64,000 nucleotides of DNA from Nocardioides palaemonis (GCF_018275325.1 NZ_JAGVQR010000001.1:1302001-1366000); one strand, 5' to 3'. Positions 24,674 through 33,412 are shown, counted from the stretch's first letter. Translations and numbers: made by a program. Notes: a model not told the origin generated them from the sequence alone.

Positions 24674-25671
24674 CCAAGATCGCCGTGTTCAGTGCTGGCT
24701 CGTGGGGCACCGCGTTCTCGCTGGTGCTCGCCGACGCCGGCAACGACGTGGTGCTGTGGGGACGACGCGACGACGTCGTCGACGCCATCAACACCCGACG
24801 CGAGAACACCGACTACCTCCCGGGCATCGAGCTGCCGCCGTCGATCAGCGCGTCGACCGACCCCGAGCAGGTCGCCGCCGACGCGGACGTCGTGGTGCTG
24901 ACCGTCCCGTCGCAGACCCTGCGCGACAACCTCACCGCCTGGGCGCCGGTGCTGCCGGAGAAGGCGACGATCGTGTCGCTGATGAAGGGCGTGGAGCTCG
25001 GCTCCCTGATGCGGATGAGCGAGGTGATCCACGAGGTCACCGACGCCGACCCGCGCCGCATCGCCGTCGTCAGCGGTCCCAACCTCGCGCGCGAGATCGC
25101 GCGCCGTGAGCCCGCCGCGTCCGTCGTCGCCTGCCTCGACGAGGACCGCGCCAAGCAGGTCCAGGCCATCACCCACGGCCCGTCGTGGCGGCCGTACACC
25201 TCCGTCGACGTGCTCGGCTGCGAGATCGGCGGTGCCTACAAGAACGTCGTCGGCCTCGCGGTCGGCATGGCCGTCGGCCTCGGCTTCGGCGACAACACCA
25301 CGGCGTCGGTCATCACCCGCGGCCTCGCCGAGACCGCGCGGCTCGCGACCGCTCAGGGCGCGAACCCGCTGACCCTCATGGGCCTGGCCGGTCTGGGCGA
25401 CCTGGTCGCGACCTGCTCCTCGCCGCTCTCGCGCAACCGCACCTTCGGCGAGCGGCTCGGCCAGGGCATGACGACCGAGGAGATCTACGCCAGCACCCGC
25501 CAGGTCGCCGAGGGCGCCAAGTCCTGCACCTCGCTGCTCGCCCTCGCCCGGCGCGAGGGCGTCGACGCCCCGATCGCCGAGGCGGTCGACGCCGTCGTCG
25601 CGGGCCGGATGACCGCGCTGGACATGATGAGCTCCTTCATCGCCCGCGACACCAAGCCCGAGCTGCACTGA
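24670..25671 (+). CDS. gpsA: Glycerol-3-phosphate dehydrogenase (NAD(P)+)
   Basis: The 333-residue enzyme makes sn-glycerol 3-phosphate from dihydroxyacetone phosphate for lipid synthesis. The N-terminal Rossmann signature is FSAGSWGTAFSLVLADAG (Ser replaces the usual first Gly). The catalytic region has SGPNLAREIA and EIGGAYKNVVGLAVGMAVG with the active Lys, followed by GLGDLVATCSSPLSRNR. ATG 24670 overlaps plsC. The stop codon directly abuts the first unit of a 32-bp repeat array. Confidence 0.96.
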   Translation: MTKIAVFSAGSWGTAFSLVLADAGNDVVLWGRRDDVVDAINTRRENTDYLPGIELPPSISASTDPEQVAADADVVVLTVPSQTLRDNLTAWAPVLPEKATIVSLMKGVELGSLMRMSEVIHEVTDADPRRIAVVSGPNLAREIARREPAASVVACLDEDRAKQVQAITHGPSWRPYTSVDVLGCEIGGAYKNVVGLAVGMAVGLGFGDNTTASVITRGLAETARLATAQGANPLTLMGLAGLGDLVATCSSPLSRNRTFGERLGQGMTTEEIYASTRQVAEGAKSCTSLLALARREGVDAPIAEAVDAVVAGRMTALDMMSSFIARDTKPELH

Positions 25672-25757
25672 CGCCGACTCGGCGCGAATGTCCCCACGAT
25701 CAGCGCCGAGTCGGCGCGAATGTCCCCAGGATCAGCGCCGAGTCGGCGCGAATGTCC
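25672..25757 (+). repeat. 32-bp tandem repeat array, left arm (3 units)
   Basis: Units start at 25672, 25704 and 25736. Each has a 13-bp palindrome CGCCGA-N-TCGGCG followed by CGAATGTCC and a spacer close to CCAGGATCAG. The array fills the whole gap between gpsA and the ECF operon's last gene. The same unit occurs in inverted orientation upstream of the ECF sigma gene at 26968-27120. Confidence 0.9.
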
Positions 25758-26369
25758 TCAGCCGCCGGTGCCGGGCGCAGCGACCGGCACGCACGGGCCG
25801 ACCGCCCCCTTCGCGACCTCGGCGGTGAGCGACGACATCGTGCCCTCGACCGCTCGTACGCCGTCCTCCTCGGTCGACGCGTCGAGCTGCTCCTGCGTCA
25901 TCGGCTCGAGGGACAGCACCATCACGAACGTCTCCCCGTCCCGGACTGCGCCCGGGGCGAGCGTCACGCGGACCAGGTCGTCACCGATCCTGATCCGCAT
26001 GCCGACCTCGCGGTCGACCTTCGTGAATCGTCCGGCGGCGCAGGTCCGGAGGTCCGGCAGGTATGTCACGTCAGCCGCGATGCCGTGCTCCGCCAGCGCC
26101 CGCTCCAGCCCGGCGGCGTCGTCGGGGCGCCGGATCTCCACCTCGACCTCGCCGGCGTTGCCCTCCTGCACCGAGTACGCCGTGGTCGGGCCCAGCCCCG
26201 GGACCACGACGACGCCGGCGACGGTCGCGGCGGCGACTGTCGCGGCTGCGGCCAGCAGCCGGTGCCGCGGTCGTCGTCGGGTCGGTGCGACCACCTCGCG
26301 CCTGAGCTCGGCGAGCAGCCGCGACTCGAAGGCGTCCAGCTCGGGTCGGGGCTCGTGCGTCGTGGTCAT
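25758..26369 (-). CDS. Membrane protein partner of the ECF sigma factor, possible anti-sigma
   Basis: The 203-residue protein has a cytoplasmic N-terminus (ELDAFESRLLAELRREVVAP), one membrane segment (LLAAAATVAAATVAGVVVVP) and an external domain with two Cys. It overlaps the sigma gene by four bases. Position and topology fit a membrane-bound anti-sigma factor, but the short N-terminus lacks the zinc HxxxCxxC motif, so the assignment is by context only. Many actinobacterial ECF genes have such an uncharacterised neighbour. Confidence 0.65.
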   Translation of the reverse strand: MTTTHEPRPELDAFESRLLAELRREVVAPTRRRPRHRLLAAAATVAAATVAGVVVVPGLGPTTAYSVQEGNAGEVEVEIRRPDDAAGLERALAEHGIAADVTYLPDLRTCAAGRFTKVDREVGMRIRIGDDLVRVTLAPGAVRDGETFVMVLSLEPMTQEQLDASTEEDGVRAVEGTMSSLTAEVAKGAVGPCVPVAAPGTGG

Positions 26370-26923
26370 GCGATCACCTCGAAGGGGCTCGGGAGGGCGT
26401 CCCGGAGACGGTTGCGCGCCCGGTGGTAGCGCACGCGGGCTGCGCCGGGGGAGATGCCGAGCGCGTGCGCGGCGTCGGTGAGGGAGAGCCCGTCGACCGC
26501 GACGAGCTCGACGACGGCGCGCTGGCCGTCGGGCAGCGCGGCCAGCGAGCGGTAGAGCTCCCGCATCATGCGCTCACCCTCGATGCGGTCGGCCAGACGC
26601 TCCAGCGACTGGTCGTCGAGCAGCGCACGACCGGACACCCGCGCGGTGGCGCGTGCCTCGCGTGCCCGGCGACGGACGTGGTCGGCCACCACGTTGCGCG
26701 CGACGCCCGCCAGCCAGGCGGCCGGCGTACCGGCGGAGGGCCGGTAGCCCGCGGCCCCGTCGACGACCGCCAGGAAGACGTCGGCGGTCAGGTCCGCCGC
26801 GGTGTGCGGGTCGTCGACGCGACGGGCGACGAAGCGTCGTACCCACGCCAGGTGCTCGCGGTAGAAGGCCTCGAAGGCATCGGGGTCGCGGCTCACGGCG
26901 GCGAGGTCGGGCGGACGGTCCAT
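26366..26923 (-). CDS. ECF sigma factor
   Basis: The product is about 185 residues with region 2 (DAFEAFYREHLAWVRRFVAR, DLTADVFLAVVDGAAGYRPS) and region 4 (ALPDGQRAVVELVAVDGLSL, then TDAAHALGISPGAARVRYHR). ATG 26923 is chosen because the predicted promoter lies just upstream and would give a leaderless message; a TTG at 26950 is in frame but lies inside that promoter. The gene pair is bracketed by inverted arrays of a 32-bp repeat. Confidence 0.88.
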   Translation of the reverse strand: MDRPPDLAAVSRDPDAFEAFYREHLAWVRRFVARRVDDPHTAADLTADVFLAVVDGAAGYRPSAGTPAAWLAGVARNVVADHVRRRAREARATARVSGRALLDDQSLERLADRIEGERMMRELYRSLAALPDGQRAVVELVAVDGLSLTDAAHALGISPGAARVRYHRARNRLRDALPSPFEVIA

Positions 26924-26929
26924 GCCCCT

Positions 26930-26958
26930 ACTTCGTCGGGCCGGCGTCAACCGTTACA
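26930..26958 (-). promoter_or_regulatory. Candidate autoregulated ECF promoter
   Basis: On the minus strand TGTAAC (26958-26953) and CGAAGT (26935-26930) are 17 bp apart, directly before the sigma gene's ATG. This resembles -35/-10 elements used by ECF sigma factors, which often activate their own operon. It is not proven which sigma factor reads it. Confidence 0.4.
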
Positions 26959-26967
26959 CACCGCTCA

Positions 26968-27120
26968 GGACATTCGCGCCGACTCGGCGTCGTGAGCCGG
27001 GACATTCGCGCCGACTCGGCGTCGTGAGCCGGGACATTCGCGCCGACTCGGCCTCGTGAGCCGGGACGTTCGCGCCGACTCGGCGCCGATCCTGCGCACA
27101 TTCGCGCCGACTCGGCGAGC
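26968..27120 (-). repeat. 32-bp tandem repeat array, right arm (5 units)
   Basis: Units start at 26968, 27000, 27032, 27064 and 27096, exact 32-bp period. Each reads GGACATTCG-CGCCGACTCGGCG plus a ten-base spacer (TCGTGAGCCG in the first units, CCGATCCTGC between the fourth and fifth). It is the reverse complement of the left arm. The array extends from the ECF promoter to the stop codon of the next gene and leaves no other intergenic sequence. Confidence 0.9.
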
Positions 27121-28218
27121 TCAGCCGACGCAGCCGTCGAGCGCGGCGCGCAGGTCGTCCCAGAGGTCCTCGACGTCCTCGACGCCGACGGAGAGGCGGA
27201 CCAGCCCGTCGGGGATCGTGGCCGCCTCGCTCTTCCAGCGGCGTCGGCGCTCGAGGGTCGACTCGACGCCGCCGAGCGACGTGGCGTGCACCCACAGCCG
27301 GGTCTTGCGGCACAGCAGGTCGGCGGCCATCTCGCCCTGGGCGAGCACGATGCTGACGATGCCGCCGAAGCCGGGGTAGCGGACCTCGGACAGGGCGGGG
27401 TGCTCGCCGAGGCGGCGGACCAGCTCCTGCGCGTTTGCCTGGGCCCGCTCGACGCGCAGGTGGAGGGTGCGCAGACCGCGCAGCGTCAGCCACGCCTCGA
27501 ACGGGCCCGGGATCGCGCCGACGAGGTCGCGGCGGCCCTTCAGCACGGCGTGGAGCTCGTCGTCGCGGGTGAGGATCGCGCCCATCTGCACGTCGGAGTG
27601 CCCGGCGAGGTACTTGGTCGCGGAGTGCACGACGAGGTCCACGTCGTGCTCCAGCGGGCGCTGCAGCAGGGGGGTGGCGAAGGTGTTGTCGACGACGACG
27701 TAGGCCCCGGCCTCGTGGGCCGCCGCGGTGATCGTCGCGATGTCGGCGACCTCGAGCGCCGGGTTGGTCGGCGACTCCAGCCACACCAGCGCCGCGTCGG
27801 CGCACGCCGCGACCATCGCCTCGGTGTCGGTGACGTCGACCAGCTCGGCGCGCAGGCGACCGCGGGCCTCGAGGTCGGCGAGCTGCATGATCGTGCCGGT
27901 GTAGGCGTGGCGCGGGACCACCACCTTGGCGTCCGCGCCGACGAGGTCGAGGACGGTCGCGACCGCGGCCAGCCCGGACGCGAAGGTCAGGCACCGGCCG
28001 CCCTCCAGCGCGCCGAGGGCGTCCTCGAGCGCCGTCCACGTCGGGTTGCCGTAGCGGCCGTACTCGACGTCGCCGCCGGCGACGTAGGTGGCGGCCATCG
28101 TGATCGGGGTGTTGAACGGCGCGTCCGGGGTCTTGTCAGGACGTCCCGCGGTCACCGCGAGGGTGCTCAGCCGGAGGCCGGGCGTGGGGGACGAGCCGTG
28201 CGTCGGGTCTGCAACCAT
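27121..28218 (-). CDS. Cystathionine gamma-synthase/lyase-type PLP enzyme
   Basis: The 365-residue Cys/Met-metabolism PLP enzyme has the expected features: PITMAATYVAGGDVEYGRYG near the N-terminus, WLESPTNPALEVADI with Asp and Asn of the cofactor site, VVVDNTFATPLLQRP, and the PLP lysine in VHSATKYLAGHSD. The C-terminal LGGVESTLERR is also conserved. It could act as cystathionine gamma-synthase, gamma-lyase or a related enzyme; the sequence does not separate them. The gene is single and divergent from ddl with a 32-bp gap. Confidence 0.9.
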   Translation of the reverse strand: MVADPTHGSSPTPGLRLSTLAVTAGRPDKTPDAPFNTPITMAATYVAGGDVEYGRYGNPTWTALEDALGALEGGRCLTFASGLAAVATVLDLVGADAKVVVPRHAYTGTIMQLADLEARGRLRAELVDVTDTEAMVAACADAALVWLESPTNPALEVADIATITAAAHEAGAYVVVDNTFATPLLQRPLEHDVDLVVHSATKYLAGHSDVQMGAILTRDDELHAVLKGRRDLVGAIPGPFEAWLTLRGLRTLHLRVERAQANAQELVRRLGEHPALSEVRYPGFGGIVSIVLAQGEMAADLLCRKTRLWVHATSLGGVESTLERRRRWKSEAATIPDGLVRLSVGVEDVEDLWDDLRAALDGCVG

Positions 28219-28250
28219 GGGCGCCAGCGTAGGTGGATAGGGTCGTGCCG

Positions 28251-29384
28251 ATGAACGACACCTCCCCTGGCACCACCCCGCGCAAGCCCCGCGTCGCCGT
28301 CGTGTTCGGCGGGCGCTCCTCCGAGCACGGCATCTCGTGCGTGACGGCGGGCAGCGTGCTGGCCGCGATCGACCGCGAGGCCTACGACGTGGTGCCGGTC
28401 GGCATCGCCACCGACGGCCGCTGGGTGCTCGAGGCCGACGAGCCGTCGCGCCTCGCGATCCGCGGCGCCCACCTGCCGACCGTCGACGCCGACCGGTCGC
28501 CGGTCGCGCTGATGTCGGCCACCACCGGCACCGACCTGGTGGTCGCCGAGCCGACCGCGGTGCCGTCGGTCATCGGCGAGGTCGACGTGGTCTTCCCGCT
28601 GCTGCACGGTCCGTGGGGTGAGGACGGCACCCTGCAGGGGATGCTCGAGATGGCCGGCGTCCGCTACGTCGGCTCCGGCGTCCTCGCCTCGGCGATCGGG
28701 ATGGACAAGGCCTACATGAAGGTCGTCCTGCAGGCCGCCGGCCTGCCCGTCACGCCCGGGATCGTCGTCACCCGCACCGAGTGGGAGCAGGACCCGGGCG
28801 GCGTCCGTGCGCGGGTCGAGGCGCTCGGCTTCCCGTCCTTCGCCAAGCCGGCCCGCGCCGGGTCGAGCATGGGCATCAGCAAGGTCCACGACGCCTCCGA
28901 GGTCGCGGACGCGCTCGAGGAGGCGTTCCGCCACGACCCGAAGGTGCTCGTCGAGCAGTCGATGGAGGGAGCCCGCGAGGTCGAGTGCGGCGTGCTCGGC
29001 ACCCTCGAGGGACCGCCGGAGACCTCGCGGCCCGGCGAGGTCCGCACTGGCGGCGACCACGAGTTCTACGACTTCGAGGCCAAGTACCTCGCCGACCAGC
29101 ACACCGAGATCGACATCCCCGCCGACCTGCCGGCCGCGACCGAGCAGGAGCTGCGCGCGATGGCGGTGCGGGCCTTCGAGGCGCTGTCGTGCGAGGGCCT
29201 GGCCCGCGTCGACTTCTTCGTGATGCCCGACGGCTCACTGGTGATCAACGAGCTCAACACGATGCCCGGCTTCACGCCGACCTCGATGTACCCGCAGATG
29301 TGGGCGGCCTCGGGCCTCGCCTACCCCGAGCTGGTCGACCGGCTCGTCCAGCTCGCGCTGCGCCGCGACACCGGGCTGCGCTGA
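28251..29384 (+). CDS. ddl: D-alanine--D-alanine ligase
   Basis: This 377-residue ATP-grasp enzyme makes the D-Ala-D-Ala dipeptide for peptidoglycan. The N-terminus VAVVFGGRSSEHGISCVT, the substrate loop LLHGPWGEDGTLQGMLEMAG (residues about 120-139) and the C-terminal metal-binding VINELNTMPGFTPTSMYP are all present. ATG 28251 gives the standard start. It is monocistronic or leads a short transcript that converges with the DUF3515 gene. No residue pattern for D-Lac preference was identified. Confidence 0.96.
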   Translation: MNDTSPGTTPRKPRVAVVFGGRSSEHGISCVTAGSVLAAIDREAYDVVPVGIATDGRWVLEADEPSRLAIRGAHLPTVDADRSPVALMSATTGTDLVVAEPTAVPSVIGEVDVVFPLLHGPWGEDGTLQGMLEMAGVRYVGSGVLASAIGMDKAYMKVVLQAAGLPVTPGIVVTRTEWEQDPGGVRARVEALGFPSFAKPARAGSSMGISKVHDASEVADALEEAFRHDPKVLVEQSMEGAREVECGVLGTLEGPPETSRPGEVRTGGDHEFYDFEAKYLADQHTEIDIPADLPAATEQELRAMAVRAFEALSCEGLARVDFFVMPDGSLVINELNTMPGFTPTSMYPQMWAASGLAYPELVDRLVQLALRRDTGLR

Positions 29385-29408
29385 GCCGGAGCGGCGTCCC
29401 GACCGGCG

Positions 29409-29927
29409 TCAGAGGCAGTCGAGCCCCGCGCCGAGGTGCTCGCGCAGCAGCGGGCCGAGCTCGGTGAGGGCGCGGTCGAGGCCGGCGAGCCGGTGCTCGG
29501 CCGGCACCTCGAGCGAGAGGTACGGCGAGCGGGTCAGCGCGACGACGGTCGCGTCGTCCTCGGGGTCGGACTGCTGGTCCGCAGGGATCCACCAGCCCAC
29601 GCCCTTCACGATGCTGCACTCGGCCGTGGGCTCGTAGTCGTCGGGCTCCGGGACCCCGCAGGTCAGGACGTAGGCCGGGTCGCCCCACGCGGCGCCGAGC
29701 GCGTCGGCGGGCTCGACGTCGCGCCGGTCCTCGCCGGCGAGGCTGTCCGGGAGGTCGGCGACCAGCGCCTCGCACGCGTCGCGGTCGGCGGCGGAGAGCT
29801 CGTACGCCTCCACCTGCGGCACGCCGGGGGAGCAGGCGGCCAGCAGCAGGCAGACGGCTGCCACCACGCCACAGGACGCGACGACGCCCCGGGCCGTGGT
29901 CGGACCGGGGCGTCGGCGGTGGTTCAC
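29409..29927 (-). CDS. DUF3515-family lipoprotein
   Basis: The 172-residue protein has a lipoprotein signal ending LLLAAC (Cys about residue 32) and a small extracytoplasmic domain with paired cysteines (ACEALV, LTCGVPEP, AECSIV, DCL). Its position beside ddl and thiL is that of DUF3515, a conserved but uncharacterised actinobacterial family. GTG 29927 is the start; it ends 24 bp from ddl, convergently. It lies 25 bp downstream of the Lrp-like gene and is probably co-transcribed with it. Confidence 0.85.
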   Translation of the reverse strand: MNHRRRPGPTTARGVVASCGVVAAVCLLLAACSPGVPQVEAYELSAADRDACEALVADLPDSLAGEDRRDVEPADALGAAWGDPAYVLTCGVPEPDDYEPTAECSIVKGVGWWIPADQQSDPEDDATVVALTRSPYLSLEVPAEHRLAGLDRALTELGPLLREHLGAGLDCL

Positions 29928-29952
29928 AGGTGGTGCGGGTGAGCGCGGTGGC

Positions 29953-30189
29953 TCAGATGTGGACGACCGGGCAGGTCAGGGTGCGGGTGATGCCCTCGAG
30001 GTTCTGGACCTTCGACACCACGAGCTTGCCGAGCTCGTCGACGTTCTTCGCCTCGGCGCGCACGATCACGTCGTAGGGACCGGTGACGTCCTCGGCGAGG
30101 GTGACGCCGTTGACCTGGGCGATCTCGCGGGCAACTTCGGCAGCCTTGCCGACGTCGGTCTGGATCAGGATGTAGGCCTGGACGACCAT
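29953..30189 (-). CDS. Stand-alone Lrp/AsnC ligand-binding (RAM) domain protein
   Basis: This 78-residue protein is only the C-terminal alpha-beta sensor domain of Lrp/AsnC regulators (VVQAYILIQTDVGKAAEVAR, VNGVTLAEDVTGPYDVIVRA, LTCPVVHI), with no helix-turn-helix. Such single-domain proteins form rings and bind amino acids, and may modulate full-length Lrp proteins or enzymes. ATG 30189 follows GAGGAGTCCACG. It is divergent from thiL. Confidence 0.93.
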   Translation of the reverse strand: MVVQAYILIQTDVGKAAEVAREIAQVNGVTLAEDVTGPYDVIVRAEAKNVDELGKLVVSKVQNLEGITRTLTCPVVHI

Positions 30190-30306
30190 CGTGGACTCCT
30201 CGGTCTCGTTCAGCGGGTGTGACCGGATCAACCTACCGCGCCGCGCGGGCGGCCCGACAGGGGATGCGCGACAGTGGTCACCGACCCGGTCTGGTGGGAT
30301 GGGTCC

Positions 30307-31257
30307 ATGGCGACGACACCGGATGCAACGCTCGGCGACGCAGGTGAGTTCGGCCTGATCTCCCAGCTCGTGGAGCTCTTCGCCGGCGACGAGAACGTGC
30401 TCGTGGGACCCGGTGACGACGCCGCGGTGCTGCGGATCAGGCACGGCCACGTGGTCGTCTCCACCGACCTCATGGTCGAGGGCCGGCACTTCCGCCGGGA
30501 CTGGGCCGACGCGGTCGACGTCGGCCACCGCGCGGCCGCGCAGAACCTCTCCGACATCAACGCCATGGGCGGCACCGCGCGCCACCTCACCATCGGTCTC
30601 GCCGCCCCGGCCGACCTCCCCGTCGCGTGGGCGCTCGACTTCGCCCGCGGGTTCGCGGCGGAGTGCGCCAGCGTCGGCGCGACGGTCGTCGGGGGAGACG
30701 TGACGCGCGCCGACCAGGTGGTCATCGCCGTCACGGTCATCGGCCAGTGCACGCAGGCACCGGTGCTGCGCTCGGGCGCCCGCCCCGGCGACGTGCTCGC
30801 GCTCGCCGGGCGCCAGGGCTGGGCGGCCGGCGGCCTGGCGGTCCTCGGGCGCGGCTTCCGCTCGCCGCGGGCGCTGGTCGAGGCCTACCGCCGCCCGGAG
30901 CCGCCCTACGCCGCCGGGCGCGAGGCCGCCGAGGCCGGCGCCACCGCGCTCATCGACGTCTCCGACGGCCTGCTCGCCGAGGCCGGCCACCTGGCCGACG
31001 CGAGCGGGGTGGCGATCGACGTACGCACCGGCGCGTTCGAGGTGCCCGAGCCGCTCCAGGCCGTCGGCGCCGCGCTCGGCGCCGACCCGATGCAGTTCAT
31101 CCTGTCCGGCGGCGACGACCACGCGCTGCTCGCGACCTTCCCCGACGCGGGCAGCGTGCCCGCCGGCTGGCAGGTCGTCGGCGAGGTGCGCGAGGGCGAG
31201 GGCGTTACGGTCGACGGCGCGCCCCACGACGGTCCGACGGGGTGGACGCACTTCTGA
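30307..31257 (+). CDS. thiL: Thiamine-monophosphate kinase
   Basis: The 316-residue enzyme phosphorylates thiamine phosphate to thiamine diphosphate. Seen are LVGPGDDAAVLRI near residue 35, VVSTDLMVEGRHFRRDW, NLSDINAMGG, a second Asp cluster in GGDVTRADQVVIAV, and TALIDVSDGLLAEAGHLA. ATG 30307 is used; a GTG at 30274 is in frame. No thiamine riboswitch was noticed upstream. It converges with rpmB across a hairpin terminator. Confidence 0.94.
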   Translation: MATTPDATLGDAGEFGLISQLVELFAGDENVLVGPGDDAAVLRIRHGHVVVSTDLMVEGRHFRRDWADAVDVGHRAAAQNLSDINAMGGTARHLTIGLAAPADLPVAWALDFARGFAAECASVGATVVGGDVTRADQVVIAVTVIGQCTQAPVLRSGARPGDVLALAGRQGWAAGGLAVLGRGFRSPRALVEAYRRPEPPYAAGREAAEAGATALIDVSDGLLAEAGHLADASGVAIDVRTGAFEVPEPLQAVGAALGADPMQFILSGGDDHALLATFPDAGSVPAGWQVVGEVREGEGVTVDGAPHDGPTGWTHF

Positions 31258-31291
31258 GGTCGCGCCGAGCCGCCTGACGGGGAACGACGAA

Positions 31292-31318
31292 GCCCCCGCC
31301 GCGATCAGCGACGGGGGC
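31292..31318. terminator. Terminator hairpin between thiL and rpmB
   Basis: GCCCCCG-C-CGC (31292-31302) pairs with GCG-A-CGGGGGC (31308-31318) around a short GATCA loop. It serves two converging genes and has no long T tract. Confidence 0.65.
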
Positions 31319-31340
31319 GACGTAGGCGGTCTGGATCAGG

Positions 31341-31526
31341 TCAGCGGGAGACCTTGCCGGCCTTGAGGCAGCCGGTGCAGACGTTGAGGCGCTTGGGCGT
31401 GCCGTTCACGGTCGCCCGGACGCGCTGGATGTTGGGGTTGAAGCGACGCTTCGTGATCTTGCGCGACCAGGGACGGTTGTTTCCGAAGCCCGGCTTCTTG
31501 GCGCAGATGTCGCAGACGGCAGCCAC
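31341..31526 (-). CDS. rpmB: 50S ribosomal protein L28
   Basis: The 61-residue ribosomal protein has the CxxC pairs of the zinc-binding type: MAAVCDICAKKPGFGNN and LNVCTGCLKAGKV. Many actinobacteria keep a zinc-containing (C+) and a zinc-free (C-) L28; this is the C+ form. It stands alone and is transcribed opposite to its neighbours. Confidence 0.97.
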   Translation of the reverse strand: MAAVCDICAKKPGFGNNRPWSRKITKRRFNPNIQRVRATVNGTPKRLNVCTGCLKAGKVSR

Positions 31527-31604
31527 CGTGCACTCCGATCCGTTCGAGGTTGATGTCTTGGATGCTCCACGGACGGCACGAGGCCGCCCGAAGGCAACCG
31601 CGCC

Positions 31605-31634
31605 AGACTAGCCGAGGTCCGTCGAGGAGATGAA
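31605..31634 (-). promoter_or_regulatory. Possible rpmB promoter
   Basis: On the minus strand TTCATC (31634-31629) and TAGTCT (31610-31605) are 18 bp apart, about 80 bp before the rpmB start. The -10 fits TANNNT; the -35 is weak. Confidence 0.3.
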
Positions 31635-31741
31635 ATCGGAAGGGGCGTCCCCGGCGGGCACTACCCTGTGGCGCGCACCACACCGTACGCCGCACGACCC
31701 TGCAGACGCACCTGCACCGACCCCGGGAGCACACCGACTCG

Positions 31742-33412
31742 ATGGAGCCAGTCACCCACGGCATCACCCTGGACGCGGTCGCCCGGTTCGTCGACATCGC
31801 CACCGACGCGCTGTCGGCGGCACGCGAGGAGATCGACGCGCTCAACGTCTACCCGGTCCCCGACGGCGACACCGGCACCAACATGTTCCTCACCGTCTCG
31901 GCGGCGCGCGACGCGCTGCGCGAGGCCCGGTCGGCGGACCCCGACCTCGACCTCGCCGCGGGCATGGCGCTGCTGGCCCGGGCGGCGCTGATGGGGGCGC
32001 GCGGCAACTCCGGGGTGATCCTGAGCCAGATGCTGCGGGCCTACGTCGGCCACCTCGCCGCGGCCGGGCTCGACGACCGCCGCGCGCAGACGGTCGCCGA
32101 GGCGCTGGTGGCCGCCACCGACGCGAGCTACGCCGCCGTCGGGACGCCGGTCGAGGGCACCATCCTCACCGTGTCGCGCGCCGCGTCCGACGCCGCGCTC
32201 GCCACCGCCGCCCGGCCCGGCGCCCGCGCGCGTGACGTCTTCACCGCCGCCGCCGCGGCCGCACGGACCGCGCTGGGCCGTACGCCCGAGCAGCTCCCCG
32301 TCCTCGCCCAGGCCGGGGTGGTCGACGCGGGCGGACGCGGGCTGACCGTCGTGCTCGACGCCGTCGAGACCACCGCCACCGGTCGCCGGCCCGCCCCCTA
32401 CACCGTCCCGATCGGCACCCACGCCATCCCGCGCCCGTTCCACGCCGAGCCGGGCGAGGACCTCACCGCCGAGGGTCCCGCCTACGAGGTGATGTACCTC
32501 CTCGACACGACCGCGGCGCCCGACCCGGAGGCCGAGGTCGCCGCGGTGGACGCGCTGCGGGCCACCCTCGGGCCGCTCGGCGACAGCCTCGTGGTCGTGG
32601 GCGGCGACGGGCTCTGGAACGTCCACGTGCACGTCGACGACGTCGGCGCCGCCGTCGAGGCCGGCATCGCCGCCGGTCGGCCGCACCGGATCCGGGTGAC
32701 CCACTTCGCCGAGCAGGTGGCCGCGACCCGCCAGCGGGTCCCGACCCGCGATGGTCGTCGCGTGGTCGCGGTGGCGGCCGGGCCGGGCCTGGCCGAGCTG
32801 TTCGGCTCCGCCGGGGCGGTCGTGGTGCCGGGAGGCCCCGGGCAGCGTCCCTCCACCGGCCAGCTGCTGGAGGCGATCGTCGCCTGCGGTGCGAGCGAGG
32901 TCGTGGTGCTGCCCAACGACGCCGACACCGTGCGCGCGGCCGAGATCGCCGCGCGCACCGCGGAGGCCGAGCACGACGTCGTCGTCGAGGTGATCCCGAC
33001 CCAGGCGCAGGTGCAGGGGCTGGCCGCGATCTCCGTGCACGAGCCCGGCCGCGCCTTCGACGCTGACGTGCGCGAGATGACCGCGACCGCCCGCCACGCC
33101 CGCCACGGCGCGGTGACGGTCGCGGCGCGCCGCGCGATCACGATGGCCGGCCCGTGCGAGCCCGGCGACGCGCTGGGCGTCATCGCCGGCGACTTCGCGG
33201 TCGTCGGGTCCGACCTGCACGACGTCGCCTGCGACGTGCTCGAACGCCTCCTCGCCGGCGGCGGTGAGCTCGTGACGGTCGTCGCGGGGGAGGGCGGCTC
33301 GGACCTCGCCGAGCGGCTCGCCGCCCACGTCGAGGAGCGGCACCCGCACGTCGACGTCGCGGTCCACGAGGGCGGGCAGCCCCGCTACCCGCTGCTGGTC
33401 AGCGTGGAGTGA
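31742..33412 (+). CDS. DhaL/FakA-like DAK2-domain protein
   Basis: The 556-residue protein has an N-terminal DhaL (kinase) domain: NVYPVPDGDTGTNMFLT with the Mg-binding Asp residues, and LMGARGNSGVILSQMLRAY. A C-terminal FakA/YloV-type domain follows (VVVGGDGLWNVHVHVDDVG, VVVLPNDADTVRAA). FakA phosphorylates fatty acids carried by FakB/DegV proteins. No degV gene is adjacent, so the carrier must be elsewhere. It precedes recG, the usual yloV-recG arrangement, with 17 bp between. Confidence 0.9.
   Translation: MEPVTHGITLDAVARFVDIATDALSAAREEIDALNVYPVPDGDTGTNMFLTVSAARDALREARSADPDLDLAAGMALLARAALMGARGNSGVILSQMLRAYVGHLAAAGLDDRRAQTVAEALVAATDASYAAVGTPVEGTILTVSRAASDAALATAARPGARARDVFTAAAAAARTALGRTPEQLPVLAQAGVVDAGGRGLTVVLDAVETTATGRRPAPYTVPIGTHAIPRPFHAEPGEDLTAEGPAYEVMYLLDTTAAPDPEAEVAAVDALRATLGPLGDSLVVVGGDGLWNVHVHVDDVGAAVEAGIAAGRPHRIRVTHFAEQVAATRQRVPTRDGRRVVAVAAGPGLAELFGSAGAVVVPGGPGQRPSTGQLLEAIVACGASEVVVLPNDADTVRAAEIAARTAEAEHDVVVEVIPTQAQVQGLAAISVHEPGRAFDADVREMTATARHARHGAVTVAARRAITMAGPCEPGDALGVIAGDFAVVGSDLHDVACDVLERLLAGGGELVTVVAGEGGSDLAERLAAHVEERHPHVDVAVHEGGQPRYPLLVSVE

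Noticed and set aside
25672-25757. CRISPR-like array
   Set aside because: The 32-bp units are contiguous with near-identical spacers and contain palindromes; there are no unique spacers and no cas genes.
28719-29102. Antisense frames across ddl suggesting a second gene
   Set aside because: They are shadows of ddl with Arg/Gly-rich content; D-Ala-D-Ala ligase motifs are intact on the plus strand.
30190-30306. Thiamine (TPP) riboswitch before thiL
   Set aside because: The conserved CUGAGA and ACCUGAUC elements are absent, and the intergenic space is too short.
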